From contig JABAAE010000002.1 of NCBI GenBank assembly GCA_014238905.1, positions 326,115 through 390,114 on the forward strand: DNA of 64,000 bases, given 5' to 3'. The notes under the pieces are model-generated. The model saw nothing but the letters and a program-made list of their open reading frames with translations, searched no databases and was not told the DNA's origin. Below are positions 27,284 through 36,455 of the stretch, piece by piece; within the stretch, counting starts at the first letter, position 1, and every line of letters begins with the position of its first letter. The stretch is from Planctomycetota bacterium (GTDB lineage: Bacteria > Planctomycetota > Planctomycetia > Pirellulales > Pirellulaceae). The translations under genes and the position numbers were made by a program.

Positions 27284-29488
27284 TTATTTTAGATCCAATT
27301 TAAAACTGCCAGTCATTTTTAGAGAAAACGGTTCCTCATAGTCACCCACGGCGCCATTGCGATCCTCACCCACCTGCAATCCATCTTGAGGTACTTCCAG
27401 AAGACCACCAGCTACTTTGCCGGAAACATAACTTTCATTATTGACGAGAATCACCACATTCCCATTTCGCTCGTAGGTCATCTTAAGTTGGATTGCACCA
27501 GACGGTACTGGTTTTGTAGAAGTAAGTGTCTCTAATTTACCACTTCGCCGAATTGAAAAATGGAGTTTTCGATCCTTCAGATACAGGGAATAACCATGAG
27601 CCGTCCCGCCCTGTGCCAACAGAACGCCATCATCAGTCAATGCGTCAACCTTTCCCGAAACAACAAAGGTTCGATTCGCAATATTAGGAGCCCTCGCCTT
27701 GGGTAAATCGTCCCCCACTTTTAATTGGAAAGATTTCTTTTTGCTGGTCCGCTTAGCGTAATAGGGCGTCAATGGATAAACATTGGCTCGTTTGGCCCAC
27801 GCATCCCATTTCGCGGCTAGACCCTCAACCTTTTCAGGCATCTTGGCAGCCAAATCGTCCAGTTCAGTACGGTCCTTGTCCATGTCATAAAGCTCCCAAG
27901 GACCTTTTCCGCCCTTAGCAACCAGCTTCCATTTTCCCACCCGAATGGCACGATTCCCTTCGTGTTCCCAGAACAAAGCATCCCGCTGAATTTGGGTGCC
28001 TGCAAACGCCGGACGCAGCGACTTTCCTTCCAAGGGAGTGATCGGTTGACCATTGAATTCCTTCGGATAGTCCGCCTTTCCCAAATCAACACAGGTGGCC
28101 ATGATGTCAATCAAATGGGTCGGCTGACGTTCAAATTCACCTTTCCGGGTAATTTGCTTTGGCCAATGGGCAATCAACGGGGAAGAAATACCACCCTCAT
28201 GAACCCAATGTTTGTACATTCTGAACGGCGTATTAGACGCATTGGCCCACCCCTTCCCGTAAGCAACATAGGTATCCGCCGGTCCCGGCATGACACCAAA
28301 ACCGGTTTTCACTGCGGTCCCGTCCCGGGTGATCAAGGGCTGCATCCTTGTTTGCAATTCACCCTCTAACATCGGCTTTAGTTTTTTCGCCTGCTCTAAC
28401 GTGGGACGCTTGGGGCCCGAGCTTCCATATTCCTCAGCGCATCCGCCATTATCGGCCAGAAACAAAACCAAGGTGTTGTCAAGTTGATCGGTCTTCTTCA
28501 ACTCTTCAATAATTCGCCCTATTCCAAAATCCATGCGATCGACCATCGCGGCATAGACTTCCATTCGCCGTTCCTGCCAATCCTTGTTTTTTTCCGTAGG
28601 CCAGACCGGCACGTTTTCATCGCGATCGGTGATGGCCCAACGCTGATCAATCAGGCCCATCTTCTTCTGTCTCGCAAATCGCTCACCACGCAACGCATCC
28701 CAACCCGATTCGTATCGATCCTTATATCGCTGAATATCCTCTGGAAGCGCGTGCATGGGCCAATGGGGGGCTGTATATGCGACGTACATAAAAAAAGGAT
28801 TATTGGAACGATGTTCTTCTATGTATTTGACGGCGTAATCGCTGATCGCATCGGTATAGTAAAAATTGTCGCCAGGAGCGATCTGCTTGTTATCCACTGT
28901 GAGCGAGTTGGGATCAAAAAAGCTGCCAGCCCCGTGAATTGTTCCAAAAAATCTGTCAAACCCGCGCTGACGAGGCCAATTCGATTGATCGCCGTCCGGA
29001 CGAACGTCTTTGGTAACATGCCATTTTCCCGACATATAAGTCGAATACCCTGCGGTCTTGAGTACTTCGGCCATTGTCATGCATTTTCGATTCAATTCGC
29101 CCCGGTAGCCATCATGGCCATTATCGCTCATCATCCAGCCCACACCCGCCTGATGGGCGTAGAGCCCCGAAAGAAGAGAGGCCCGCGTGGGACAGCATCT
29201 ACCGGTGTTATAGAATTGCGAAAACCGGACACCATTTTTCGCCAGGTCATCCAGGGCTGGCGTATGAATTTCCCCCCCGTAAGGGCCAATATCTGAAAAC
29301 CCCATATCATCGGCCATCATGACAATGATGTTTGGCCGGTCATCAAACGCCGGAAGGCTATTCACCCCGCTGATCATGGCCAATAAAACAATCCATCTGA
29401 TCCTTTGGACATCATGATATTTTGGGGGGCTTTGAAGCATAGCTAATAAAAATCCTAACCAACGTGTAAACTGCAGAAGATAAGTCAT
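27284..29488 (-). CDS. Exported arylsulfatase-type sulfatase with extra C-terminal domain
   Basis: 734 aa. The N-terminus has hydrophobic segments compatible with export. The metal-binding start IIVMMADDMGFSD, the formylglycine motif CCPTR (Cys98 converted to formylglycine by a maturase) and the downstream GKWH-type signature (MSGKWHV) define a type I sulfatase. The region up to about residue 570 is the sulfatase; the last 160 residues look like a beta-rich, LamG/concanavalin-like module. It probably hydrolyses sulfate esters of polysaccharides, but the substrate cannot be read from the sequence. An upstream or downstream in-frame Met could alter the exact start. Confidence 0.92.
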   Translation of the reverse strand: MTYLLQFTRWLGFLLAMLQSPPKYHDVQRIRWIVLLAMISGVNSLPAFDDRPNIIVMMADDMGFSDIGPYGGEIHTPALDDLAKNGVRFSQFYNTGRCCPTRASLLSGLYAHQAGVGWMMSDNGHDGYRGELNRKCMTMAEVLKTAGYSTYMSGKWHVTKDVRPDGDQSNWPRQRGFDRFFGTIHGAGSFFDPNSLTVDNKQIAPGDNFYYTDAISDYAVKYIEEHRSNNPFFMYVAYTAPHWPMHALPEDIQRYKDRYESGWDALRGERFARQKKMGLIDQRWAITDRDENVPVWPTEKNKDWQERRMEVYAAMVDRMDFGIGRIIEELKKTDQLDNTLVLFLADNGGCAEEYGSSGPKRPTLEQAKKLKPMLEGELQTRMQPLITRDGTAVKTGFGVMPGPADTYVAYGKGWANASNTPFRMYKHWVHEGGISSPLIAHWPKQITRKGEFERQPTHLIDIMATCVDLGKADYPKEFNGQPITPLEGKSLRPAFAGTQIQRDALFWEHEGNRAIRVGKWKLVAKGGKGPWELYDMDKDRTELDDLAAKMPEKVEGLAAKWDAWAKRANVYPLTPYYAKRTSKKKSFQLKVGDDLPKARAPNIANRTFVVSGKVDALTDDGVLLAQGGTAHGYSLYLKDRKLHFSIRRSGKLETLTSTKPVPSGAIQLKMTYERNGNVVILVNNESYVSGKVAGGLLEVPQDGLQVGEDRNGAVGDYEEPFSLKMTGSFKLDLK

Positions 29489-29566
29489 TTACAGTTTAGA
29501 GAGTTTTTAAATTCGGTAAATCGGATTAACCTTGCTTGGCACAGGTACATTTCCAAAAAGAATCAC

Positions 29567-29914
29567 TTGTACTTTTGGATTACACTATTAATCAACCTGA
29601 TTGGTGCTTTCCTCTTCTCGGTCAACAGCATGGTCTCTCCATTTAATCCTCTTCCGCACGACGAGTCAAAATGGAAAACAGTGATTGCCGTCCCTTTGAC
29701 CGTAATCGCACTCGGATTTCTCTTGGTTCGCCCCTTTCTCGATGGTTTTGTGGGCTGGCAATTCCCGGGTCCCTCAGGCAACCGAACTTCTAATTCGGAG
29801 TTAATAAGAGACGATGATGCCACCGTTAATCTCCCAAAATCATCGGTCAAAGATAATATTCAGGCAGTCAATAAAAAAACCAATGACGATCGGCTGGATT
29901 CGCCTCACGATTAA
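29567..29914 (+). CDS. Small predicted membrane protein, unknown function
   Basis: 115 aa if it starts at TTG 29567; an internal ATG at 29630 would remove the first membrane helix. Two hydrophobic stretches are visible (WITLLINLIGAFLF and VIAVPLTVIALGFLLV), followed by a polar tail. The clean membrane pattern argues that it is real, but the start codon is weak and no family is recognised. Confidence 0.45.
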   Translation: MYFWITLLINLIGAFLFSVNSMVSPFNPLPHDESKWKTVIAVPLTVIALGFLLVRPFLDGFVGWQFPGPSGNRTSNSELIRDDDATVNLPKSSVKDNIQAVNKKTNDDRLDSPHD

Positions 29915-30117
29915 AAAAGAGAAATCTGTCAAATTCCATCCTCCGAACCCTCCACCAAACGCTGTACAGATTCAGCTGAGAGACAGAATCCAAAATCTCC
30001 GGGGATCAAGATCACGACTCCCCATCGGAAGCTATTCCATGAATGTTTTTAACTCCGTTACCGCGTCTAGCCAGGACGCGGACGATCGCATGAGCCATCG
30101 ACCATGGCGATGCAAAA

Positions 30118-30164
30118 AAGTCGATCCAGATTCCATGGCGATGCATAATCAAAGGGATCGACTT
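30118..30164. promoter_or_regulatory. Inverted repeat upstream of the cation transporter
   Basis: A perfect 10-bp inverted repeat (AAGTCGATCC/GGATCGACTT) with a 27-base loop, ending about 52 bases before the transporter start. Overlapping it is a direct repeat of CCATGGCGATGCA at 30102 and 30133. It could be a regulator-binding site or a leader stem; this is inference. The remaining 29915-30215 interval shows nothing else. Confidence 0.35.
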
Positions 30165-30215
30165 CAGGAATACGAACAAGTGATCACCCCATGAACCAGA
30201 CAGAAAGGAATCGCA

Positions 30216-31160
30216 ATGGCCCCGCATCAACACCACCATTCAGGTGAGCGAAAATCTTCAGCCTCGCAAAATCTCAAGATTGCTTTCCTGCTTAATTTAT
30301 CGTTTACAGTTCTCGAAATTGTGGGGGGAGTGTTTACCAATAGCGTTGCCATCCTATCCGATGCGGTTCATGATGCCGGAGATTGTCTTGCACTGGGTTC
30401 AGCCTGGTATCTACAGCAATTGTCAGAAAAAATTGCCAATTCAAAATTCAATTACGGTTATCGGCGACTATCCGCCTTGGGAGCGCTGATCACTGGAGTG
30501 GTGTTGATCATCGGACTCGGTTTTGTGGTCTGGGAATCCTCAGCACGACTGGCAAACCCTGAGCCTGTTTACGCTCCGGGAGTGATCGGAATCGCCATTA
30601 TTGGGATTATTTTTAACGGCATCGCGGTGTTACGACTGCAGGGAGGACAGTCCCTGAACGAAAAAATTGCCTCTTGGCATCTGATTGAGGACACGCTGGG
30701 ATGGGTCGCTGTATTAATTGGTGGCGTCATCATGACAATCTGGGATGTCCCCATAGTCGACCCAATCCTGGCGATTTTAATTGCCATCATTGTCCTTTGG
30801 AATGTGTTCCGAAATTTGTATCGGGTCATCTTAATTTTCCTCCAAGCTGCTCCAGCCGGATTTCAAATCAAACAATTCCATCAAGAGTTGCTTGATTTGC
30901 CCAAGGTCGTCGATGCCCACCACACCTATACATGGAGCCTCGACGGTGAGAACCACGTCTTTACGTCCCATCTGGTTCTTCAGCCTGGGAGCCATCGCAG
31001 CGAAATCATCGAAACGAAACAGCGCGTCTACGGCCTACTGAAAGACCACAATTTCAGCCACATCACACTCGAAATCGAGCTCGAAGGCGAGTCCTGTCAG
31101 GCGGGCATCGACCCCATCCACGACACCAAGGATCTTGGCCCAGACCATCCATTGTCTTAA
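30216..31160 (+). CDS. Cation diffusion facilitator family transporter
   Basis: 314 aa, probably exports Zn or a similar divalent metal from the cytoplasm in exchange for protons. A His-rich N-terminus (APHQHHHSG) precedes about six membrane helices. The metal motifs are HxxxD in helix 2 (HDAGD) and HxxxD in helix 5 (HLIED). A cytoplasmic C-terminal domain (about 205-290) follows, with HHTYTWSLDGENHVF. AGAAAGGAA precedes the ATG. Metal specificity cannot be read from the sequence. Confidence 0.93.
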   Translation: MAPHQHHHSGERKSSASQNLKIAFLLNLSFTVLEIVGGVFTNSVAILSDAVHDAGDCLALGSAWYLQQLSEKIANSKFNYGYRRLSALGALITGVVLIIGLGFVVWESSARLANPEPVYAPGVIGIAIIGIIFNGIAVLRLQGGQSLNEKIASWHLIEDTLGWVAVLIGGVIMTIWDVPIVDPILAILIAIIVLWNVFRNLYRVILIFLQAAPAGFQIKQFHQELLDLPKVVDAHHTYTWSLDGENHVFTSHLVLQPGSHRSEIIETKQRVYGLLKDHNFSHITLEIELEGESCQAGIDPIHDTKDLGPDHPLS

Positions 31161-31333
31161 CGCCAAGCCGTATCGCCGCGGTTGATCAGAAGGTCTGCGA
31201 CTTTCCGGGTAATGCTCTCCAGGCGACGTCGCGGCTGACCGCCAACAACTACCTGCCGGCCCGGCCCATTTACTCCTTTGATACGCCGAGTCGCAGCGAT
31301 CGTTTTTCCCTGACACCGCTGGAGGGCCCTGGT

Positions 31334-31582
31334 CTACCAAAAGGTATAGAGGAAGGGAGCCGCCCCGCTGCTGGTCACGACGATCAGTGCCCCGACTAAT
31401 AGCAGGACCAGAATGATGGGGGTCAGCCACCACTTTTTGTTGGTCTTCAGAAAATCAAAGAACTCGCGCACGATTCCTTCATCACGATGTTCAGATAGCT
31501 GTTCAAAAGAGCTAGAGCCTACGGATTTTTGCTTGGTTTGTTCCAGGGCGGACTCGACCTCGTCAATTTTTTTTCCGTTCAC
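31334..31582 (-). CDS. DUF5989 family small membrane protein
   Basis: 82 aa. The C-terminal half is the family hallmark: a REFFDFLKTNKKWWLTPI segment, one membrane helix (IILVLLLVGALIVV) and a short end APFLYTFW. I start at GTG 31582, preceded by GAGGAAAAA; an upstream TTG would add ten Lys/Arg-rich residues. In other genomes the family often sits near carbamoyltransferase and SxtJ-like genes; none is visible here. Function unknown. Confidence 0.75.
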   Translation of the reverse strand: MNGKKIDEVESALEQTKQKSVGSSSFEQLSEHRDEGIVREFFDFLKTNKKWWLTPIILVLLLVGALIVVTSSGAAPFLYTFW

Positions 31583-31966
31583 TCTTTTTCCTCGTCGTTT
31601 AGCTGCAAGCAATTCTGGTCCCTAGACACATTTTTGCTTAAAAATCCACTTCTCGTCAATTCAACTTACGTCCAAGCCAACATGGCATCATCATTTTAGA
31701 CTCAACATCGCCGGAGAGACTCCGTTTACGGGCAATCTTCGTTCCCCAGGAGGGCATTCATCCAATTTACTCCTTTTGCAAGGTGAATCTGGGAGCTCCG
31801 ACAAGATAAACCGGTGTCTGGTCATTAGCGACCAACGGCTCCCGACTGGTCGAAACAGCTCGCCTGATTTATCCTGAATGGAGGGGGTGCTAATTCCTTT
31901 TTTTCACGAATTGAGGACAGATCCAATCCCTGTAGCGAATTATTTCCCAGTTTGGAGAAGACAACA
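31583..31966. other. Intergenic region, nothing recognised
   Basis: About 384 bases between divergent DUF5989 and TerB-like genes. No convincing open frame, RNA or repeat was seen. Confidence 0.5.
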
Positions 31967-32533
31967 ATGAGCGACGGGCTGAATGACCGCGGAAAGGCTC
32001 TCGAGGGAGCTTTTTTTCAACAGAAAGATCAAGAGTTGCTGATTAGACTGCGTCAGGAGCTTGAGACAGAGGAAGTCAAAGTTGCCCTGTCACAATCTTC
32101 AGGAATCGTAGACGAAAGCCTATTGAATCAGTTGGTTGAGCTTGAAATTGAGCCAGCATCCTTCGCGTCTTTCGCATTATTACCACTGGTCGAAGTGGCC
32201 TGGGCCGACGGAAAAATGCAATCGTCTGAACGGGACGCGATTCTTTCGGCTGCCGAATCCGGGGGCATCCAGAAAGAATCGGTCGAAATGGAGGTCCTCG
32301 ACGGCTGGCTACAACAACCTCCGTCTGCCGAATTATTCGAGGTCTGGAAAGTCTATGCTGCCACACTGAGCGGTTCACTCAGCGAGGAACAGGCAAAGGA
32401 ACTTCGAGACGATATCATGGGCCGCGCGCGCAGTGTTGCCGAGGCGGCAGGGGGCATTCTTGGATTCGGCAACAAGGTTTCCGATGAAGAAACCGAGGTT
32501 CTGGACAAATTATCTGCTGCTTTTAGTCGTTGA
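31967..32533 (+). CDS. TerB-like protein
   Basis: 188 aa, all-helical and soluble, without a signal peptide. The middle segment FALLPLVEVAWADGKMQSSERDAIL matches the acidic, metal-binding start of the TerB fold, in which WADG-x-ERDAIL is typical. The C-terminus has further helices (KELRDDIMGRARSVAEAAGG). The ATG follows GGAG. TerB proteins are linked to stress and envelope functions; no other Ter genes are near. Confidence 0.75.
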   Translation: MSDGLNDRGKALEGAFFQQKDQELLIRLRQELETEEVKVALSQSSGIVDESLLNQLVELEIEPASFASFALLPLVEVAWADGKMQSSERDAILSAAESGGIQKESVEMEVLDGWLQQPPSAELFEVWKVYAATLSGSLSEEQAKELRDDIMGRARSVAEAAGGILGFGNKVSDEETEVLDKLSAAFSR

Positions 32534-32667
32534 GTTGATTTTTTACTCGATTGATTCTGCAAATTTCAATCACCAATTGGCTGGCTGCCCAACTCCTAGG
32601 CTGTTTTGAGGCTTGTAGGTGAATTATGATGATGATCTGTCACTGAATGTCACTATTGGATTGACTT

Positions 32668-33894
32668 ATGTCCCTAGAAAAAACTGATCGTAAAATCATC
32701 GTCAGCCTGTTCATCATGATGGTCCTTGAGATTGCAATCTGGGGTGCCTGGCAGGTCAAAATATTTCCCTACATGGCCAAACTTAGTTTTGAGGGATGGC
32801 AGATTTCTCTGGCTGGGAGCATGTTTGGAATCGCATCGGTGGTAGGCATCTTTTTTAGCAATCAATTCGCAGATCGAAACTTTGCCGCAGAAAAATTCCT
32901 TGCGTTTAGCCATCTGGTGGGTGGTGCAGCCCTTTTATGCACAGCTTTCTGTCAGAGTTTTTGGCCCTTTTTCATCTGTTTTCTTATCTACGGCTTGCTT
33001 TATGTCCCCACAATTTCGGTAACCAACTCGTTGGCGTTTGCGAATCTGAAGAATCCGTCGAAGGAATTTGGGCCTGTTCGAATGGGTGGGACCATCGGCT
33101 GGATTCTGGTGTCTCTTCCCTATTTCTTTTTATTCAGCAAGGAAGCCACCATTGATGAAATGAAATGGATTTTTATCGTGGGTGCTATCATTTCTTTTGT
33201 TTTGGCAGGTTTCAGTTTAACGTTGCCTCACACGCCACCTCGTAAGGCGGAATCCGAAGAAAACAGCCTCGCTTGGCTGAAAGCATTCAAAATGCTGTCC
33301 GTTCCGTATGTCTTCCTCCTTTTCGTCGTCACGTTAATCGACTCGGTGATCCATAATGGCTACTTCGTTCTGGTAGATGGATTTCTTTCCAGTGCTGTGA
33401 AATTTGATGACAATGTAACGCAGGCGATTACAACGCTTGGACAAGTTGCCGAAATCATTACCATGATCTTCCTTGGAAGAGTTCTGGTTAAATTGGGATG
33501 GAAATGGACGATGATTGTGGGGATCCTGGGACACGCTGCCCGATTCGGAACCTTCGTTTATTTTGGCACTGAAGAATTCAAGACGCTGATTATTGTCGTC
33601 CAGCTTCTTCACGGAATCTGCTACGCGTTTTTCTTCGCAACACTCTACATTTTCGTTGACGAAGTTTTCCCCAAAGACATTCGGACCAGCGCCCAGGGGA
33701 TGTTCAACCTGCTTATTCTGGGTGTGGGACTAGTCATTGCCAGTTTCTGGTTTGTGGCGGTAAAAGAAAGCTACACAATCGATGGCGTTACTGATTACGG
33801 AAAAGTCTTTATGGTGCCGACCGCTTTAGCAATTGGTGCGATGATCCTCCTGCTTTTCTTCAAACCACCCTCGCAACGACCCAATGCAACCTAA
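32668..33894 (+). CDS. Nucleoside:H+ symporter-type MFS transporter
   Basis: 408 aa with about 12 hydrophobic segments in an MFS layout. The first helix region (SLFIMMVLEIAIWGAW), PYMAKLSF, and GPVRMGGTIGWIL resemble the NupG/XapB nucleoside-proton symporter family. The transported compound is inferred. Followed by an intrinsic terminator. Confidence 0.8.
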   Translation: MSLEKTDRKIIVSLFIMMVLEIAIWGAWQVKIFPYMAKLSFEGWQISLAGSMFGIASVVGIFFSNQFADRNFAAEKFLAFSHLVGGAALLCTAFCQSFWPFFICFLIYGLLYVPTISVTNSLAFANLKNPSKEFGPVRMGGTIGWILVSLPYFFLFSKEATIDEMKWIFIVGAIISFVLAGFSLTLPHTPPRKAESEENSLAWLKAFKMLSVPYVFLLFVVTLIDSVIHNGYFVLVDGFLSSAVKFDDNVTQAITTLGQVAEIITMIFLGRVLVKLGWKWTMIVGILGHAARFGTFVYFGTEEFKTLIIVVQLLHGICYAFFFATLYIFVDEVFPKDIRTSAQGMFNLLILGVGLVIASFWFVAVKESYTIDGVTDYGKVFMVPTALAIGAMILLLFFKPPSQRPNAT

Positions 33895-33999
33895 AGTCGC
33901 CTGAAAACAGGAAAACACGGGAAAATTCGGTAGGCAGGACTGCCGAGAACAGATGACAAGGCGATAGGAAAGTCATATTTCCGGTTAAAATACTTTTTG

Positions 34000-34031
34000 A
34001 GGCGTCATCTTTAAAACTTGACGCCTTTTTT
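34000..34031 (+). terminator. Rho-independent terminator after the MFS gene
   Basis: A perfect 8-bp stem AGGCGTCA/TGACGCCT with an 11-base loop and a run of six T. It overlaps an upstream in-frame extension of msrB, which supports the later msrB start. Confidence 0.88.
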
Positions 34032-34116
34032 CACGTACCTACTAAGTAGGCACCTGAAGTCCGTCAATCAACTTCAAACGCAAAAAATCTCTCTAAATCG
34101 CAGGAAGGACACTCAG

Positions 34117-34611
34117 ATGGTGAAGTACCTGATTCTACTCCTTTTTATCGGAGCGTTACTGGGGTTGATTTCATTCTCCACCGGTACGGCAAAAAAGGAA
34201 ACCAAAAAAGATCTCTCCTGGAAGGATCGACTCACACCGCTTCAGTATCAAGTCACTAGGTTACATGGTACCGAACGGGCGTTTACCGGCGAGTACTGGG
34301 ATTACAAAGGCGATGGAATCTATCAGTGTGTTTGCTGCGGAGCATCCCTTTTCGATTCGGCAACGAAGTTCAGATCAGGAACAGGTTGGCCAAGCTTCTA
34401 TAGTATTATCAGCCCGGCAACCATCAAGGAGACCGAGGACAACACCTTATTGATGACCCGTACCGAAGTCGGCTGCCAAGAGTGCGGAGCCCACTTGGGA
34501 CACGTCTTCCCAGATGGCCCAGCCCCAACAGGATTACGCTATTGCATTAACTCGGCGTCTCTTCAATTTCAAAATCGCGCTGAATCCAGCGAGGATGCCG
34601 AGCACCAATGA
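34117..34611 (+). CDS. msrB: Membrane-anchored or exported methionine-R-sulfoxide reductase
   Basis: 164 aa. An N-terminal hydrophobic segment (about 3-22) places the enzyme in the membrane or periplasm. The MsrB domain has two zinc CxxC pairs (C71/C74 and C120/C123), [10 protein letters not shown] and the catalytic RYCINSASL with Cys143. It repairs methionine-R-sulfoxide in proteins. GGAAGGA precedes the ATG at 34117. The stop overlaps the start of the VWA gene by four bases (ATGA). Confidence 0.93.
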   Translation: MVKYLILLLFIGALLGLISFSTGTAKKETKKDLSWKDRLTPLQYQVTRLHGTERAFTGEYWDYKGDGIYQCVCCGASLFDSATKFRSGTGWPSFYSIISPATIKETEDNTLLMTRTEVGCQECGAHLGHVFPDGPAPTGLRYCINSASLQFQNRAESSEDAEHQ

Positions 34612-36320
34612 CCAGCAAGCGTAACATTGGCGGCATTATTCATCAGTACCAAAAGTACGATCCACGAACATTTCCCAGTCCGACTCAACCACCGCCCGAT
34701 CTGGTCGGTCCGGCGATGGAACACATGATGATGTTCGGCAGCACTGGCCGGTTAACCGATGAAGAATTGGCTCGAGCGGTCCGACTCGATCCAGGCCAAT
34801 TCAGGAATTTGGGTCCTAGTGTCGAAATGCTGATAGCGATCCTGCGAGAACGCCAGCAAAAAATACTTCAAAAATATGAAATCCGTTCCGTTCAGGAACT
34901 GGCCCGCCAAGCCTACCTTGCTGCAGCCCTTGCTGTTACGCCACCAGAGAAATTTGGCAAACGTTTTCGAAAAGCGATTACCGAAGAACAGATCTACGAT
35001 CTGGAGCGTCTCTGGTTTGCTATTGGCAATGACCAATCCAAACTCGCCAAAGACGTTCTGCAAACAACCCATCGGCTCTCAGAAAAATACCTGGTCGATG
35101 AATTGGCATCAAAATACGATTTCTCAGGTCGGGACGGCATGACCGTGCCTCAAGCGATCGAGATCAAGGATGAACTGGAGCAACTGGACGAATTGATCAA
35201 GCAACTCGAGGAAGCCCGCGAGACAGCACAGATTGGAATCGTCGACATGGAGGCGCTGGAGTCCATGGTTGAAGAAGGTCAGGCCGATGATTTGAAAGAT
35301 CTACAAAAAGCAATCACGGACTACGTTCGGGAAATGGCCGAACAACAGGGACTGGAAAACAAGGACGGTCGTTTTGCAATGACCCCTAAAGCCTATCGAA
35401 TTTTTCAAGGGAAATTGCTGGGGGAAATTTTCAGCAATTTACAGGCATCTCGTTCGGGACGTCACGCCTGCCAGGTCACCGGAGAAGGGGCAGTGGAACT
35501 TCAGCAAACTCAGCCCTATCAATTTGGCGATTCAATTACGCAAATGGACATCCCCCAGTCATTCCTCAATGCCATGGTACGACAGGGCGGCCCCCTGCCG
35601 GGGCCAATCCCAATCCGACTCAAGTCTGATGACATTGAGGTTCATCAAACTCGCAACCATCCCCAGTGTGCGACAGTGGTGATCATGGACATGAGTGGGT
35701 CGATGCGTTACGACGGTCAATACATTCATGTAAAACGCATGGCCTACGCCATTGACGGTCTAATCCGCACGGATTACCCGGGTGACTACCTGGGATTCGT
35801 TGAAATGTACTCCTTCGGGAAAATTCGCACTCAAAGTGAAATTGCGGAATTGATGCCAAAACCGGTGACCATCACCGACCCTGTGGTCCAGTTGGCCTAT
35901 GACATGAGCGACGAAAACATCAGTGAGCATCAGGTCCATCCCCACTTCACCAACATTCAGCACTCGCTCCATCAAGCGCGGCGATTGTTAAGTGCACGAG
36001 ACACTCCCAACCGGCAAATCATCCTGATTACTGACGGCTTGCCTACGGCTCACTATCAAAAGGAAAAGCTGTTTTTACTATATCCACCACATCCGCTGAC
36101 CGAAGCGGCGACAATGCGAGAGGGGATGCTATGTCGTCAGGAAGGGATCACAATTAACCTGTTTCTCATCCCAAGCTGGTCACAATCCGAGGAGGACGTA
36201 CAGTTCGCTTACCGTTTGGCAAAATCAACAAAAGGGAGAGTTTTCTTTACCGCCGGCAAGGACCTCGATCGATTCGTCGTTTGGGATTACGTGAATCAAC
36301 GACGATCCATCATTTCCTGA
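34608..36320 (+). CDS. Soluble VWA-domain protein, probable partner of the ChlI-type ATPase
   Basis: 570 aa without membrane helices. The first 340 residues are helical and charged, with coiled-coil potential at about 185-250. The C-terminal VWA domain carries the metal-ion site DMSGSM (361-366) and [12 protein letters not shown]. This architecture matches the protein that usually accompanies MoxR/ChlI-type ATPases. Here the ATPase gene is 8.5 kb away on the opposite strand. Translationally coupled to msrB by an ATGA overlap, so both are probably one operon. Confidence 0.85.
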   Translation: MTSKRNIGGIIHQYQKYDPRTFPSPTQPPPDLVGPAMEHMMMFGSTGRLTDEELARAVRLDPGQFRNLGPSVEMLIAILRERQQKILQKYEIRSVQELARQAYLAAALAVTPPEKFGKRFRKAITEEQIYDLERLWFAIGNDQSKLAKDVLQTTHRLSEKYLVDELASKYDFSGRDGMTVPQAIEIKDELEQLDELIKQLEEARETAQIGIVDMEALESMVEEGQADDLKDLQKAITDYVREMAEQQGLENKDGRFAMTPKAYRIFQGKLLGEIFSNLQASRSGRHACQVTGEGAVELQQTQPYQFGDSITQMDIPQSFLNAMVRQGGPLPGPIPIRLKSDDIEVHQTRNHPQCATVVIMDMSGSMRYDGQYIHVKRMAYAIDGLIRTDYPGDYLGFVEMYSFGKIRTQSEIAELMPKPVTITDPVVQLAYDMSDENISEHQVHPHFTNIQHSLHQARRLLSARDTPNRQIILITDGLPTAHYQKEKLFLLYPPHPLTEAATMREGMLCRQEGITINLFLIPSWSQSEEDVQFAYRLAKSTKGRVFFTAGKDLDRFVVWDYVNQRRSIIS

Positions 36321-36358
36321 TTCGTCCCTGAGAAAAAGCCGTTTTACTGGCGCATACT

Positions 36359-36384
36359 CCGTCTATTAGTACCGTCTATTGGTA
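36359..36384. repeat. 13-bp direct repeat
   Basis: CCGTCTATTRGTA occurs twice head to tail between the convergent VWA and lipoprotein genes. Short and of unknown meaning. Confidence 0.6.
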
Positions 36385-36396
36385 CCGAACAAAAGC

Positions 36397-36426
36397 AAAA
36401 AAAAAAGCCCGGACAAAAATCCGGGC
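36397..36426 (-). terminator. Rho-independent terminator of the lipoprotein gene
   Basis: A 7-bp stem GCCCGGA/TCCGGGC with a 6-base loop. Read on the minus strand it is followed by a run of nine or more T, so it serves the minus-strand gene ending at 36456. Confidence 0.85.
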
Positions 36427-36455
36427 GTTAGTTGTTGCCTTGGCTAAACAAGTCT

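Noticed and set aside
28484..29296. 270-codon plus-strand frame inside the sulfatase gene
   Set aside because: Shadow of the sulfatase coding strand, with no recognised motifs.
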